A stretch of DNA of 64,000 bases from positions 124,001 through 188,000 of the forward strand of contig CANGDH010000001.1 of the NCBI GenBank assembly GCA_947452555.1. Reading direction: 5' to 3'. How positions within the stretch are numbered: position 1 is the stretch's first letter; the number at the start of each line of letters is the position of its first letter. The translations under genes were made by a program, and so were the position numbers. Below the pieces are notes generated by a model. The model was not told where the DNA came from, did no database searches, and worked only from the letters and a program-made list of their open reading frames with translations. This document shows, piece after piece, positions 15,365 to 25,019 of the stretch. The DNA is from Bacteroidota bacterium (GTDB taxonomy: Bacteria; Bacteroidota; Bacteroidia; Chitinophagales; Chitinophagaceae).

Positions 15365-16639
15365 TTATGATTGAGAAGTCCAGGCGTCTCTGTCGTCTGG
15401 TGAAAACTTCCAAGGTGCAAAATTATTTTCTATATTACTAAACATCCCATTCCATTCAGCCGGGGCATTACTTTCTTCCATTACTAATGATCTTCTTAAT
15501 TCTAATATAATATCCATAGGTGAAATACTTACAGGACACTCTTCCACGCAGGCATTGCATGTAGTACAGGCTCTTAGTTCTTCAATAGTTATATAATCAT
15601 GTAATAATGATTTTCCGTCCTCGATAAATATTTTATTGGTATCTATATTTTTGCCTACTGCTTCTAACCTGTCACGTGTTGACATCATGATTTTTCGTGG
15701 GCTTAATAATTTACCAGTCAGGTTTGCAGGACAAGCAGCACTACATCTTCCACATTCAGTACAGCTATAAGCATCCATTAAGTTCTTCCAGCTTAAATCC
15801 ATCACGTCTTTTGCGCCAAATTTTTCAGGAGCAGTGGCTTCTGTAGGTGCCATTTCTGGCTGCATAGCATACAACACTTCGTTTTGTATAGATTGCATAT
15901 TATGCATCGTACCCTTTGGTATTAATGGGGCGTAATAGGCATTGGGGAATGCCAATATGATATGCAAGTGCTTAGAATAAGGCAAGTAATTCATGAATGC
16001 ATATATACCAATAATATGCAGCCACCAAGCACTGTGCTCTATAATTGCTAATTGACTTTCGTTAAAATTGTTAAATAAAGGCTTTAAATAACTAGAAATT
16101 AAAAAATGACTAGCTGGGTCTGTTGCATTCATTATTAAAAACAAACTCATTAAAACGACTTCTGTAATTAAAATAATATTAGCGTCAGTTTTTGGCCATC
16201 CATTTAAGTCTTTGCTAATAAATCTTTTTAATCGAATAATATTACGACGACTATAAAATACTACACATGCAATTAAAACTAATGCAGCAAGTACTTCGAA
16301 ACTATTAATAAGTAAAATGTAACAGTTACCTAATAAGGGTGCAAAAGCACGATGACTTCCAGTTATGCCGTCTACGATAATTTCAAGTAATTCAATATTG
16401 ATTACAATAAAACCTACATATACAAATAAGTGTAAAATGGCAACTAGTGGGTTACGAAACATCTTCTTTTGTCCGAAAGCCAATAAAAGAACTTGCTTCC
16501 ATCTTCTTCCTGGATGGTCATTTATAAAACTAGCTTTGCCAATTAGAATATTACGTCTAATGGCTAATAAATTTTTACAAAAAAAGAAGAGCGCGGTGCC
16601 AGTAAGTATACTAAACAGAATTTCAGCAATCAGAGCCAT
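15365..16639 (-). CDS. Membrane-bound HdrE/HdrC-like protein with two [4Fe-4S] ferredoxin motifs
   Basis: The 424-residue protein has five or so membrane helices in the first 240 residues, resembling a cytochrome b (NarI/HdrE-like) domain. A soluble part follows, with ferredoxin motifs CTECGRCSAACP and CTTCNACVEECP. The partner CCG protein begins 10 bases after its stop, so the pair likely forms a membrane quinone-linked oxidoreductase. A candidate -7 box TAAATTTG on the minus strand (CAAATTTA on plus, near 16671) precedes it. Confidence 0.8.
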   Translation of the reverse strand: MALIAEILFSILTGTALFFFCKNLLAIRRNILIGKASFINDHPGRRWKQVLLLAFGQKKMFRNPLVAILHLFVYVGFIVINIELLEIIVDGITGSHRAFAPLLGNCYILLINSFEVLAALVLIACVVFYSRRNIIRLKRFISKDLNGWPKTDANIILITEVVLMSLFLIMNATDPASHFLISSYLKPLFNNFNESQLAIIEHSAWWLHIIGIYAFMNYLPYSKHLHIILAFPNAYYAPLIPKGTMHNMQSIQNEVLYAMQPEMAPTEATAPEKFGAKDVMDLSWKNLMDAYSCTECGRCSAACPANLTGKLLSPRKIMMSTRDRLEAVGKNIDTNKIFIEDGKSLLHDYITIEELRACTTCNACVEECPVSISPMDIILELRRSLVMEESNAPAEWNGMFSNIENNFAPWKFSPDDRDAWTSQS

Positions 16640-16824
16640 ATTAATGATTTATTGGTATTTAGCGGGCCGCTACAAATTTAGCCCATTTCCTCAAGTAACA
16701 TTCCTAAAATACCCTCAAATAATGCACAATTCACTTACAAACTAATCGTATTTTTTGGGGGTCATTTAAGGAGAATTATTTAATTTGCCGGTATTCCAAT
16801 TAAATATCGAATAATAGCAAATAT

Positions 16825-18552
16825 ATGAGCCCAGCCATTGAACAAAAAGTAGCAACCTGGTTAGCAGGAAACTATGATGAAGCAACTAAAAATGCAGTTC
16901 GTGATTTACAAGCGAATCATCCCAATGAATTAGAAGAATCTTTCTATAAAAACTTGGAGTTTGGAACAGGCGGCTTACGTGGTATTATGGGAGTGGGGAC
17001 TAACCGTATTAATAAATATACCATTGGCATGGCTACACAGGGCTTTGCTAATTATTTAAAAAAGTCCTTTCCAGCTGAGCCTATTTCAGTTGCCATTGCG
17101 CACGATAGCAGAAACAATTCAAGATTTTTTGCTGAAACTACTGCCAATGTATTTGCCGCAAATGGCTTTACTGTTTATTTATTTGATGCTTTAAGACCCA
17201 CGCCTGAATTAAGCTTTGCAATAAGAAATTTACATTGTAAAGCTGGAGTGGTTTGTACGGCTTCGCATAATCCTAAAGAATATAATGGTTATAAAGCTTA
17301 TTGGAACGACGGTGGACAATTAGTGCCTCCACATGACACAAGCGTAATAACAGAAGTTGAAGCCATACAATCGGTAGACGATGTTAAGTGGTCAGGAGGA
17401 GAAGCTAATATTCAATTATTAGGGGCAGACATGGATGCTAAGTATATAAAAATGCTTAAATCATTAAGTGTATATCCTGAAATTATTGAAGCACAACAAG
17501 ATTTGAAAATTGTGTACACTCCAATTCATGGAACAGGTATTACATTAGTGCCTAAAGTACTAGCTGAATTTGGATTTAAGAATGTGCATGTGGTGGAAGC
17601 GCAGTCAACACCAGACGGCAATTTCCCAACTGTAAAATATCCAAACCCAGAAGAAAGTGAAACCATGAGTATGGGTATGGCAGAAGCAAAAGCATTAGAT
17701 GCAGACATATTATTAGGGACCGATCCCGATGCGGATAGAGTAGGTATTGCAGTTAAGAATCATAATGGGGAATGGGTTTTAATGAATGGTAACCAAACAG
17801 CTGTTTTAGCTTTTGCGTATATGATGGAAGCTAGAAAAGCAAAAGGTATTGCTGAACCAAATGATATGGTTGTTACAACTATTGTAACAACAGCAATGAT
17901 TAATGAAGTGGCTAAACAAAATCATGTTGCATGTTATAATGTATTAACAGGATTCAAATGGATTGCTGAATTAGTTAAAGAAAAAGAAGGGAAAGAGAAT
18001 TATATTATTGGCGGAGAAGAAAGCTTTGGTTTAATGATAGGAGATCAGATAAGAGACAAGGATGCAGTGAGTGCAGTTGCTTTATTATGTGAAATGGCTG
18101 CTTATGAAAAAAGCAAGGGAAGGTCTTTATTTGACAAAATGATTGAATTGTATATGCAATATGGTTTTTATTACGAAAACCTTATCAGCATTACAAAAAA
18201 GGGTATGAATGGGCAGCAGGAAATTGCGAATATGATGCAAGGTTATCGAAATGCGCCACCTGCTATTATTAATGGATCAAAAGTAGTTACCTTATTAGAT
18301 TACGAATTGCAAACAGGTAAGAATTTAATTTCAGGAGAGACTTGGAAAATTAATTTACCAAAAAGCAATGTCTTACAATTTATTACAGAAGACGGGAGTA
18401 AAATTTCAGCAAGACCTAGTGGAACTGAACCTAAGATTAAATTTTACTTTAGTGTAAGTACCACTTTAGTTGATAAAGCTCAATTTGACGAACAGTATCA
18501 ATTATTACAAGACAAAATAAAAGGCATTATCACGGATATGCAATTAAATTAA
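16825..18552 (+). CDS. Phospho-sugar mutase (phosphoglucomutase/phosphomannomutase family)
   Basis: Interconverts hexose 1- and 6-phosphates through a phosphoserine. The 575-residue length fits the PgcA-like class. The active-site serine loop is CTASHNPKEYNGYKAYW, the metal loop GTDPDADRVGIAV, the sugar loop GGEESFG and the phosphate loop SARPSGTEPKIKFY. The N-terminal EFGTGGLRGIMGVGTNRIN is typical. pcm follows after 9 bases. Exact sugar preference cannot be read from sequence. Confidence 0.93.
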   Translation: MSPAIEQKVATWLAGNYDEATKNAVRDLQANHPNELEESFYKNLEFGTGGLRGIMGVGTNRINKYTIGMATQGFANYLKKSFPAEPISVAIAHDSRNNSRFFAETTANVFAANGFTVYLFDALRPTPELSFAIRNLHCKAGVVCTASHNPKEYNGYKAYWNDGGQLVPPHDTSVITEVEAIQSVDDVKWSGGEANIQLLGADMDAKYIKMLKSLSVYPEIIEAQQDLKIVYTPIHGTGITLVPKVLAEFGFKNVHVVEAQSTPDGNFPTVKYPNPEESETMSMGMAEAKALDADILLGTDPDADRVGIAVKNHNGEWVLMNGNQTAVLAFAYMMEARKAKGIAEPNDMVVTTIVTTAMINEVAKQNHVACYNVLTGFKWIAELVKEKEGKENYIIGGEESFGLMIGDQIRDKDAVSAVALLCEMAAYEKSKGRSLFDKMIELYMQYGFYYENLISITKKGMNGQQEIANMMQGYRNAPPAIINGSKVVTLLDYELQTGKNLISGETWKINLPKSNVLQFITEDGSKISARPSGTEPKIKFYFSVSTTLVDKAQFDEQYQLLQDKIKGIITDMQLN

Positions 18553-18561
18553 AAGATAAGC

Positions 18562-19224
18562 ATGCGTAAATTAGAAGATGCCTATCTACATAAGGGCTTG
18601 AGAAAACAATTAGTAGCTCAATTAAAAGAAAAGGGAATAACTGACAATCAAGTGTTAGAAGCAATTGGAGCTATTCCAAGGCATTTTTTTTTAGATTCTG
18701 CATTTGACAAAATAGCATATGAGGACCGTGCATTTCCAATTGCGGCAAATCAAACCATATCACAGCCTTATACTGTCGCTTATCAGACTCAATTGCTTCA
18801 AATAAAGCAAGGCGATAAGGTATTAGAAATTGGCACTGGTAGTATGTATCAAACAACTGTGCTAGCAGCTATGGGAGCAGAAGTATATACTATTGAACGT
18901 CAAAAACAATTATTTGAGAAAACGAGTAAATATATTTTTAGAGCGAATTACCCTAATGTTTTTTTTTATTTTGGTGATGGATTTGAGGGCTTACCTCAGT
19001 TAGCACCATTTGATAAAATATTAATAACAGCCGCAGCCCCTGAGGTTCCTGAAATGCTTTGGCAGCAACTAAAAATAGGAGGAATGATGGTGATTCCTGT
19101 AGATGAATCTGAAACAGTACAACGTATGTTAAGACTTACTAAGAAAAAAGATGGCACTGAAAAAATAGAATCCTTTGATGAATTTTCCTTTGTTCCAATG
19201 TTAACTGGAAAAACAAAAAGCTAA
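18562..19224 (+). CDS. pcm: Protein-L-isoaspartate O-methyltransferase
   Basis: Repairs isoaspartyl residues by SAM-dependent methylation. The 220-residue protein has IPRHFF, NQTISQPYTVAYQTQLL and the SAM motif I VLEIGTGSMYQTTVLA. The usual motif is GTGSGYQ; here the third glycine is Met (ATG at 18844-18846), an unusual substitution. Later motifs DGFEGLPQLAPFDKILITAAAPEVP and GGMMVIPV are intact, so I still expect an enzyme. The 3' end forms the arm of a terminator. Confidence 0.92.
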   Translation: MRKLEDAYLHKGLRKQLVAQLKEKGITDNQVLEAIGAIPRHFFLDSAFDKIAYEDRAFPIAANQTISQPYTVAYQTQLLQIKQGDKVLEIGTGSMYQTTVLAAMGAEVYTIERQKQLFEKTSKYIFRANYPNVFFYFGDGFEGLPQLAPFDKILITAAAPEVPEMLWQQLKIGGMMVIPVDESETVQRMLRLTKKKDGTEKIESFDEFSFVPMLTGKTKS

Positions 19225-19247
19225 ACCATACGGTTTAGCTTTTTGTT
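19212..19247. terminator. Bidirectional terminator between pcm and the OMP gene
   Basis: AACAAAAAGCTAAACC and GGTTTAGCTTTTTGTT form a perfect 16-bp stem with loop ATAC. It sits between convergent genes, overlapping the pcm stop codon. Confidence 0.85.
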
Positions 19248-19286
19248 AAATAGTTTCAATTGGTTATTATGTACTCTTTATTTATG

Positions 19287-21884
19287 TTATTGTGGAACTT
19301 GGTCCATCCCTGCTCCGTCTCCAGTATTACTACTTTTTCTTCTTAATAAATTCACATCAAATTTTCCAAAACGCAAACTAAAGTTTAATCTAAATAATTG
19401 TTGATCTCTAACTCTTGTTGCATTTTGAATAAAGTATTGACTTTGGGAAAAGGTCTTGCTTATTCTTGTTTTGAATACATCATTTACGCTAAATGATAAA
19501 CTAGCAGTCTTTCCGCCTTTCAAACTCCATTCTTTTCTAAGGGCCATGTCAAAATCGTATACAGGTAAATTGTAACCTTGAGCAGTAGACTGTGGTCCGC
19601 CGAATCCGCCACCACCTGGAGGGCCTCCACGACCACCACCACCTGTACTACTTCCACCTGGAGGTAAAATAGTTTTAGCTTGGTATTGACCGCTAAATTG
19701 GTAGCTTAATCCTTTTCCAATTTTGAAAGTGTTGTTCATTTTACTAAACCAGCTTGTCAAGTCATTGTCAACATTTTGACCAGGTATAGTAGCCTGAATT
19801 GCAGATTTGAATAAATTAAAGCTCAAGTTCAAATCCCACCATTTAGTTACTGCAGTTTTATTGCTTAATTCTAAACCATACACTACTGCAGTGTTCGCGT
19901 TGATAGAAGAACTAAAATAAGCACTATCATTATTATTTGCAGGGTTAATGTCTCTATAAACATAGCTTGTAATTAAGTCCGTGCTGTATTTATAATAGGC
20001 AGTTGCTAAAAAATTAGATCCTTTTTTATAAGCATTATTATATGCTACTTCAAAAGAATGTGTAAACTGTGGTTTCAATTTTGGATTACCAATAGTAATG
20101 TTTTGAGGATCGCTATAGTCTGGGAATGGCAATAATTGGAAAAAATTTGGAGGACTAATTCTTTTTGAATAGTTGAATTGAAAATCTTCCTTATCGTTCT
20201 TTTTATAATTAATAAAAGCGCTAGGAAATAATGAAATAGGGTACTTCATTGAAAAAGGATCAGGGATAGAAGTTATTTTGTGAACGTTGTAAGTGGTGCC
20301 GTCATAAGTTCTACTTTCTGCTCTTAATCCTAATTGGTAACCCCATTTATTACGCTTCATATTAATATTAGTATATGCTGCGTAAATTTTTTCATTATAA
20401 TCATATTGTTTACTTACATCTGCAAGTAATACTTCACTACGATATTGATCTCTACTATTAAATTCAGAACGGTAATTATATTTCAACCCTGATTCAAATT
20501 TAATATCTCCTTTAAATTCTCTTGCATAGTCAATGTTTGCAGAATAATTTTTATTAGTTCCAGTTCCAATACTTCTTTGATTTAGTAAAGTTGAATTAAT
20601 CAAAGACCAGTTATTACTTTCCGCTTGGTTGTAATTCACGTCTGCAGTTAATTCATGCCCTTTTTCTTCAAACAAATGCTTGTAACTTAATTGAGCTCCT
20701 TTGTTTAAGAATTCAAAATGTGAGGTATTATCTAAATTGTATTGCTTTGTTACTCCTGACTTAATAGAGTCAATAATTTGATTTCCACTATTATTAAAAG
20801 CGCCTTTTACAATATTGCCATACAAAGAAAATGTATTTCTGTTGTCTGGTAGAAAGTCAAATCCAGCACGGTAAAAATTAAAAGTTCCATTATTGGTACT
20901 ATTATTAATTGTCTTGATGCTTGTAGGAACAGTTGCTCCAATAATCTCTCTTGTTGTTTCAGATGTTCCAATAGACTTTCTGCCCATCGTATTAGCGGTA
21001 AGAGAATAGTTGAATTTATTATCTCTAATATTCAAATCTCCACCTCCATTAAATTTCCCTCTCATGTCAATACCAGTTCTGATTCCTCCATTATAACCAT
21101 TTTTCCTATTCTTCTTTAAAACTATATTTAAGATACCTGCATTACCGCCTGTCGCGTCATATTTAGCAGAAGGGTTAGTGATAATTTCTACTCTATCAAT
21201 AATGTCGGCAGGTATCTGATCCATTGTCAAAGTAGTAGGTCGGTTGTCAATTAATAAAGTAGGTGCGGCGTTTCTTAAAGTTACATTACCGTCAATATCC
21301 ACATTTAAATTAGGTATGTTTTTCATTACTTCAACTGCAGTCTGTCCCGTACTAGTTAAGTTCTTATCAACGTTAAAAATTTTACGGTCAATACCCATTT
21401 CGAATTGCGGTTTTGCAGTAGAGGATACTGTAACACTTTGTAAGTCGGTAGTAGATTCTTCCAACTTAATATTGCCTAAATCTTTGTCAACCAATGCCAT
21501 CATTTCTTGCATGTTTTGGCCGCCATTCATTTTTAAATTGAAGCTTAACACTTTTTCTAATTTCTTAAAACCTACTCCAGAAATAATCAATTTAAAATTA
21601 CCCATAACAGGTAAATTTTCGAAACTAAAATCACCATTAGAGGCGGTCAACATAGTTCCTAAGATAACTTCAGTTGCTTTTTTAGTAGCAGGATCAAATT
21701 TGCTTCCTTTTAATTGGATAGTAGCTCCGTCTATGGCCTTTTTATTGGCATCAACAATTTTGCCATAAAAGTGCCCCAAATTCATAGAAGCCCCGCCTCC
21801 AGATCTAGCAGCACCAGCTGGAACTTGTGCATTACTAGCTAGTTGCAATAATAATAAACCAAATACAATACATATGTTTTTCAT
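19287..21884 (-). CDS. Outer-membrane beta-barrel (TonB-receptor-like) protein with CarboxypepD_reg domain
   Basis: The 865-residue protein has a signal peptide (MKNICIVFGLLLLQLASNAQ), a CarboxypepD-regulatory-like domain (about 35-125), a plug-like region (about 165-260, VEVMKNIPNLNVDIDGNVTLRN) and an OMP_b-brl_3-type barrel to the C-terminus. Near residues 745-770 is a Gly/Pro-rich loop (GGGGRGGPPGGGGFGG), probably surface exposed. Cargo is unknown; this sub-family usually lacks a SusD partner, and none is adjacent. It is monocistronic with a shared terminator downstream. Confidence 0.85.
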   Translation of the reverse strand: MKNICIVFGLLLLQLASNAQVPAGAARSGGGASMNLGHFYGKIVDANKKAIDGATIQLKGSKFDPATKKATEVILGTMLTASNGDFSFENLPVMGNFKLIISGVGFKKLEKVLSFNLKMNGGQNMQEMMALVDKDLGNIKLEESTTDLQSVTVSSTAKPQFEMGIDRKIFNVDKNLTSTGQTAVEVMKNIPNLNVDIDGNVTLRNAAPTLLIDNRPTTLTMDQIPADIIDRVEIITNPSAKYDATGGNAGILNIVLKKNRKNGYNGGIRTGIDMRGKFNGGGDLNIRDNKFNYSLTANTMGRKSIGTSETTREIIGATVPTSIKTINNSTNNGTFNFYRAGFDFLPDNRNTFSLYGNIVKGAFNNSGNQIIDSIKSGVTKQYNLDNTSHFEFLNKGAQLSYKHLFEEKGHELTADVNYNQAESNNWSLINSTLLNQRSIGTGTNKNYSANIDYAREFKGDIKFESGLKYNYRSEFNSRDQYRSEVLLADVSKQYDYNEKIYAAYTNINMKRNKWGYQLGLRAESRTYDGTTYNVHKITSIPDPFSMKYPISLFPSAFINYKKNDKEDFQFNYSKRISPPNFFQLLPFPDYSDPQNITIGNPKLKPQFTHSFEVAYNNAYKKGSNFLATAYYKYSTDLITSYVYRDINPANNNDSAYFSSSINANTAVVYGLELSNKTAVTKWWDLNLSFNLFKSAIQATIPGQNVDNDLTSWFSKMNNTFKIGKGLSYQFSGQYQAKTILPPGGSSTGGGGRGGPPGGGGFGGPQSTAQGYNLPVYDFDMALRKEWSLKGGKTASLSFSVNDVFKTRISKTFSQSQYFIQNATRVRDQQLFRLNFSLRFGKFDVNLLRRKSSNTGDGAGMDQVPQ

Positions 21885-22024
21885 AATCTTACTTTTCGTG
21901 TTTATTGGACTTCCATTGAAGTCAATCGTTTAATCAAGGGTCAAATATCGACCATATATAATAACAATGGTTTTGAGATAGTATAAACGGTAATTAAACC
22001 TTAATCAACAGCCCTATTGAATGA

Positions 22025-22552
22025 CTAAAAAAGGGAAATAATATAATAAGTGAGTAAACCCCATATTAAGCCAATTACCAGGGATGCAATTCTAATTTTT
22101 GAAGTTGCTTTCATGATAATTATTTCTATAGCTGGCGCCATTTTTTGTTTGAAATTAGATTTAAAATCTGCTTCCAAGTTTTGGCTAAATTGAGTAATTA
22201 AACCAGGGAATAAATTGCTTAATTCTTCCATAAACACAGCCTTAAGCTGCGAAATGGTTTTATCCCCAATAAACATGGAAATCATTGGTAGTTTTTCCGC
22301 AATTTTATTTCTAAAAAAATCGTCCAGTTTACTGTCTATAAAAGGTATTACTTGTTCTAGTTGTTTTCCAATTTGTTCGGGACCCAAAAATTGATCTAAT
22401 GAAAATTGCTGAATTAGCGGATACAATGCACCTTCCCATTTAAAGCCAAGAATATTAATAGGTTGATAAGGGAAGAATAATAATTTAATGAATGACCAAG
22501 TCAATAACCATGCAAAAACGGCGGTCAATAAAGGAATTAGTATAAAATTCAT
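22025..22552 (-). CDS. DUF445-like membrane protein
   Basis: The 175-residue protein has an N-terminal membrane helix (residues 1-25), a long amphipathic/helical middle with repeats such as SLDQFLGPEQIGKQLEQVIPFIDSKLDDFFRNKIAEKLP, and a C-terminal helix (IRIASLVIGLIWGLLTYYIISLF). This layout matches short DUF445 proteins. Function is unknown. It lies downstream of tRNA-His on the same strand, separated from it by a terminator. Confidence 0.65.
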   Translation of the reverse strand: MNFILIPLLTAVFAWLLTWSFIKLLFFPYQPINILGFKWEGALYPLIQQFSLDQFLGPEQIGKQLEQVIPFIDSKLDDFFRNKIAEKLPMISMFIGDKTISQLKAVFMEELSNLFPGLITQFSQNLEADFKSNFKQKMAPAIEIIIMKATSKIRIASLVIGLIWGLLTYYIISLF

Positions 22553-22570
22553 ATTTATTCTTTTACATTA

Positions 22571-22602
22571 AAAAACCCGTCCCGATAATCGGAACAGGTT
22601 TT
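22571..22602 (-). terminator. Terminator of tRNA-His
   Basis: Read on the minus strand, AAACCTGTTCCGAT pairs with ATCGGGACGGGTTT, with two G-U wobbles that are mismatches on the plus strand, followed by T-rich sequence. This shows it works for minus-strand transcription just after the tRNA. Confidence 0.75.
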
Positions 22603-22608
22603 CTAGGG

Positions 22609-22682
22609 GGAGAACGATGGGTCTCGAACCCACGGCCTACAGTGCCACAAACTGTCGCTCTAACCTACTGAGCTACGCCCTC
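22609..22682 (-). tRNA. tRNA-His (anticodon GTG)
   Basis: The minus-strand cloverleaf reads GAGGGCG acceptor, D-arm GCTC..GAGC, anticodon stem ACAGT/ACTGT with loop TTGTGGC (anticodon GTG), T-arm with TTCGAGA loop, and acceptor 3' strand CGTTCTC. The base before the acceptor is G (22683) and the discriminator is C, giving the G-1:C73 pair that identifies histidine tRNAs. CCA is not encoded. A terminator follows. Confidence 0.95.
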
Positions 22683-22806
22683 CATTTTGGGTCGCAAAAA
22701 TACGTTTAAATAAAGAATCTATAAAATTAGTTTTCTTGTTTTTATAAAATTATGATAAAAAATACCCTAATATCATAGAATAACTGCTTTCAAACCCATT
22801 TTACGC

Positions 22807-22814
22807 TATTTTTG
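22807..22814 (+). promoter_or_regulatory. Promoter -7 element of the Prc protease gene
   Basis: TATTTTTG matches TAnnTTTG and lies 8 bases before the ATG at 22823, implying a very short 5' UTR. No clear TTTG at the expected upstream spacing. Confidence 0.45.
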
Positions 22815-22822
22815 AATTCTTC

Positions 22823-25009
22823 ATGCGGGCAATTATGACATATGTAAAACAAAATAAGTGGGTAGTATTATCCACGGTTATCGTATTTGGTGGTCTGTTT
22901 TTTGCTTTTAGCAAATCAGCCAATCAGGAACCAGCGGACCTTAGACATAGAAAATTACTATCTACAGTAGGTAATCTATTAGAAAGTGAACATTATAGTC
23001 CAAGGAAAGTGGACGATGTTTTTTCAAAGGAAGTATTTGATGGGTATTTAAAATCATTAGATCCAGACAAGGATTTATTTACACAGTCTGATTTGGAAAC
23101 TTTAAAACCTTTTGAAAAAACTATTGACGACGAAATTCATGGTGCAACTATTTATTTTGTACCCGCAGTAGACTTAATTTATGAAAAGAGAATTGCAGAA
23201 GCCAAAAAAGTTTTTGATTCAATTATTCAAAAGCCATTCGAATTTAATACTGATGACTCTTTATATTTTGACCCAACCAATTTAGCTTATCCAGCTTCTA
23301 CAAAAGAGCGAGATATAAGATGGTCAAAATTAGTAAAGTATAAAGTATTGGACAGATATGCAGCTGCTATAGAAGACAAATTAAAAAACAGTGGCAAGGA
23401 GAAATTTATAATAAAATCGGACTCTTTAATTGAAGTAGAGTCAAGAATGGCAGTTAAAAAAGCACAGCTAAAGAAGTTTGAATTATTAGATAAAACCTTT
23501 GGTAGAGAAAAAAGGTTTGAAACTTTTTTAAATACAATTACAGGATTAATGGATCCGCACACAGACTATTTCGCACCAGTTGAAAAAAGATCTTTTACAG
23601 AGCTAATGAGTGGCGTATTTTATGGTATTGGGGCATTACTTACACAGGACGACAATGGCGTTAAAATTGCGAGTGTTCAACCAGGTGGTGCTGCATGGAA
23701 GTCTGGGGTATTAATGGCAAACGACGTAATTATTAAAATCGCACAAGGTGCAGGGGAGCCTGTAGATATTGAAGGATATGAAACTACAGATGCTGTTAAA
23801 TTAATAAGAGGTGATTTGGGTTCAGAAGTTCGCTTGACTGTTAGAAAACCAGACGGTACTATAAAAGTGATTCCACTTATAAGAGAAAAAATCATTTTGG
23901 ATGAGTCATATGCACGTAGCGCAGTCATTACGAGAGGGAATGATAAATATGGTTATATTTTACTGCCAGATTTTTATGCAGATTTCGAAAGAGAAGACGG
24001 TCATAGATGTTCCGAAGACGTTGCTAAAGAGGTAGAAAAATTAAAAGCAGAAAAAGTAAAAGGAATTATCATTGACGTTCGTTATAATGGAGGAGGTTCT
24101 TTGTATGAAGTCGTTCAAATGGCTGGCTTGTTTATTGACAAAGGCCCTGTTGTTCAAATTAGAAATAAAGAAGGTCGTTCTCAGGTTTTATATGACGAGA
24201 CTGCAGGTATATTATATGACGGGCCATTAGTAGTTATGGCAAATGAATTTAGTGCTTCTGCAAGTGAAATTTTTGCGGCTGCTATTCAAGACTATAAAAG
24301 AGGATTGGTTGTAGGAAGTACTTCCACTTATGGTAAAGGTACTGTTCAAAGAAATGTTGCATTTGGTAAGCCATTAGATTCTTTAGGAATTCAAACAGAA
24401 TACGGTGCTGTTAAATTGACCTTCCAGAAATTCTATAGAATTACCGGAAGTTCAACACAGTTAAAAGGCGTGGTTCCAGACGTGATATTGCCTGACGAAT
24501 ATGAGTTTTTGAAATACAGGGAAAAAGACAATCCTTCTGCATTGGCTTGGGATGAAATGGAAAGAGCTAAGTTTCAAGTTTGGCCTAAAACAGGTAATAT
24601 GAATATGATTGCAATGAATGCCAATAAGAAAATCGAATCTGATACAGCAGTTATTAAGTTCAAAAAGAACTTGCAATGGATTTCATCACAGATAGATAAG
24701 CCTGTTTATTTAAAACTAGATAAGTATCAAGCTTTCAAAAAAGAAATACAAGCAGTGGTAAAGCAAAACGAAAATATTATAAAGCTGAAAGATACGATGC
24801 AGATTGCAGCGCTTAAAGCAGATAATGATAAATTTTATAACAATCCTGATAAGGTGAAACAAGAAAGATACCAAGCTTGGTTAAAACTTGTTGCTAAGGA
24901 TTTACAAATTAAACAGTCAACTGATTTACTGAGTCAATTCAATGCAGTTTCAACTATAACCACAACAACGAATAAAAACAAAACAATAGCTCCAGTAAAG
25001 AAAGGGTAA
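22823..25009 (+). CDS. prc: Carboxy-terminal processing (tail-specific) protease, S41 family
   Basis: Periplasmic serine protease that degrades or trims proteins from their C-terminus. The 728-residue protein has an N-terminal membrane anchor (about 11-28), an N-terminal domain with YLKSLDPDKDLF and MDPHTDYFAP, a PDZ domain (about 240-340), and the S41 core GIIIDVRYNGGGSL, FSASASEIFAAA (catalytic Ser) and STYGKGTVQ (catalytic Lys). A C-terminal helical DUF3340-like tail follows. It fits the Prc/Tsp class by length. An UpxY-like gene starts 10 bases after the stop. Confidence 0.93.
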   Translation: MRAIMTYVKQNKWVVLSTVIVFGGLFFAFSKSANQEPADLRHRKLLSTVGNLLESEHYSPRKVDDVFSKEVFDGYLKSLDPDKDLFTQSDLETLKPFEKTIDDEIHGATIYFVPAVDLIYEKRIAEAKKVFDSIIQKPFEFNTDDSLYFDPTNLAYPASTKERDIRWSKLVKYKVLDRYAAAIEDKLKNSGKEKFIIKSDSLIEVESRMAVKKAQLKKFELLDKTFGREKRFETFLNTITGLMDPHTDYFAPVEKRSFTELMSGVFYGIGALLTQDDNGVKIASVQPGGAAWKSGVLMANDVIIKIAQGAGEPVDIEGYETTDAVKLIRGDLGSEVRLTVRKPDGTIKVIPLIREKIILDESYARSAVITRGNDKYGYILLPDFYADFEREDGHRCSEDVAKEVEKLKAEKVKGIIIDVRYNGGGSLYEVVQMAGLFIDKGPVVQIRNKEGRSQVLYDETAGILYDGPLVVMANEFSASASEIFAAAIQDYKRGLVVGSTSTYGKGTVQRNVAFGKPLDSLGIQTEYGAVKLTFQKFYRITGSSTQLKGVVPDVILPDEYEFLKYREKDNPSALAWDEMERAKFQVWPKTGNMNMIAMNANKKIESDTAVIKFKKNLQWISSQIDKPVYLKLDKYQAFKKEIQAVVKQNENIIKLKDTMQIAALKADNDKFYNNPDKVKQERYQAWLKLVAKDLQIKQSTDLLSQFNAVSTITTTTNKNKTIAPVKKG

Positions 25010-25019
25010 TTTAATATTT

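Noticed and set aside
21244-21768. Plus-strand 174-residue ORF inside the OMP gene
   Set aside because: Antisense shadow of a conserved plug region; low-complexity composition.
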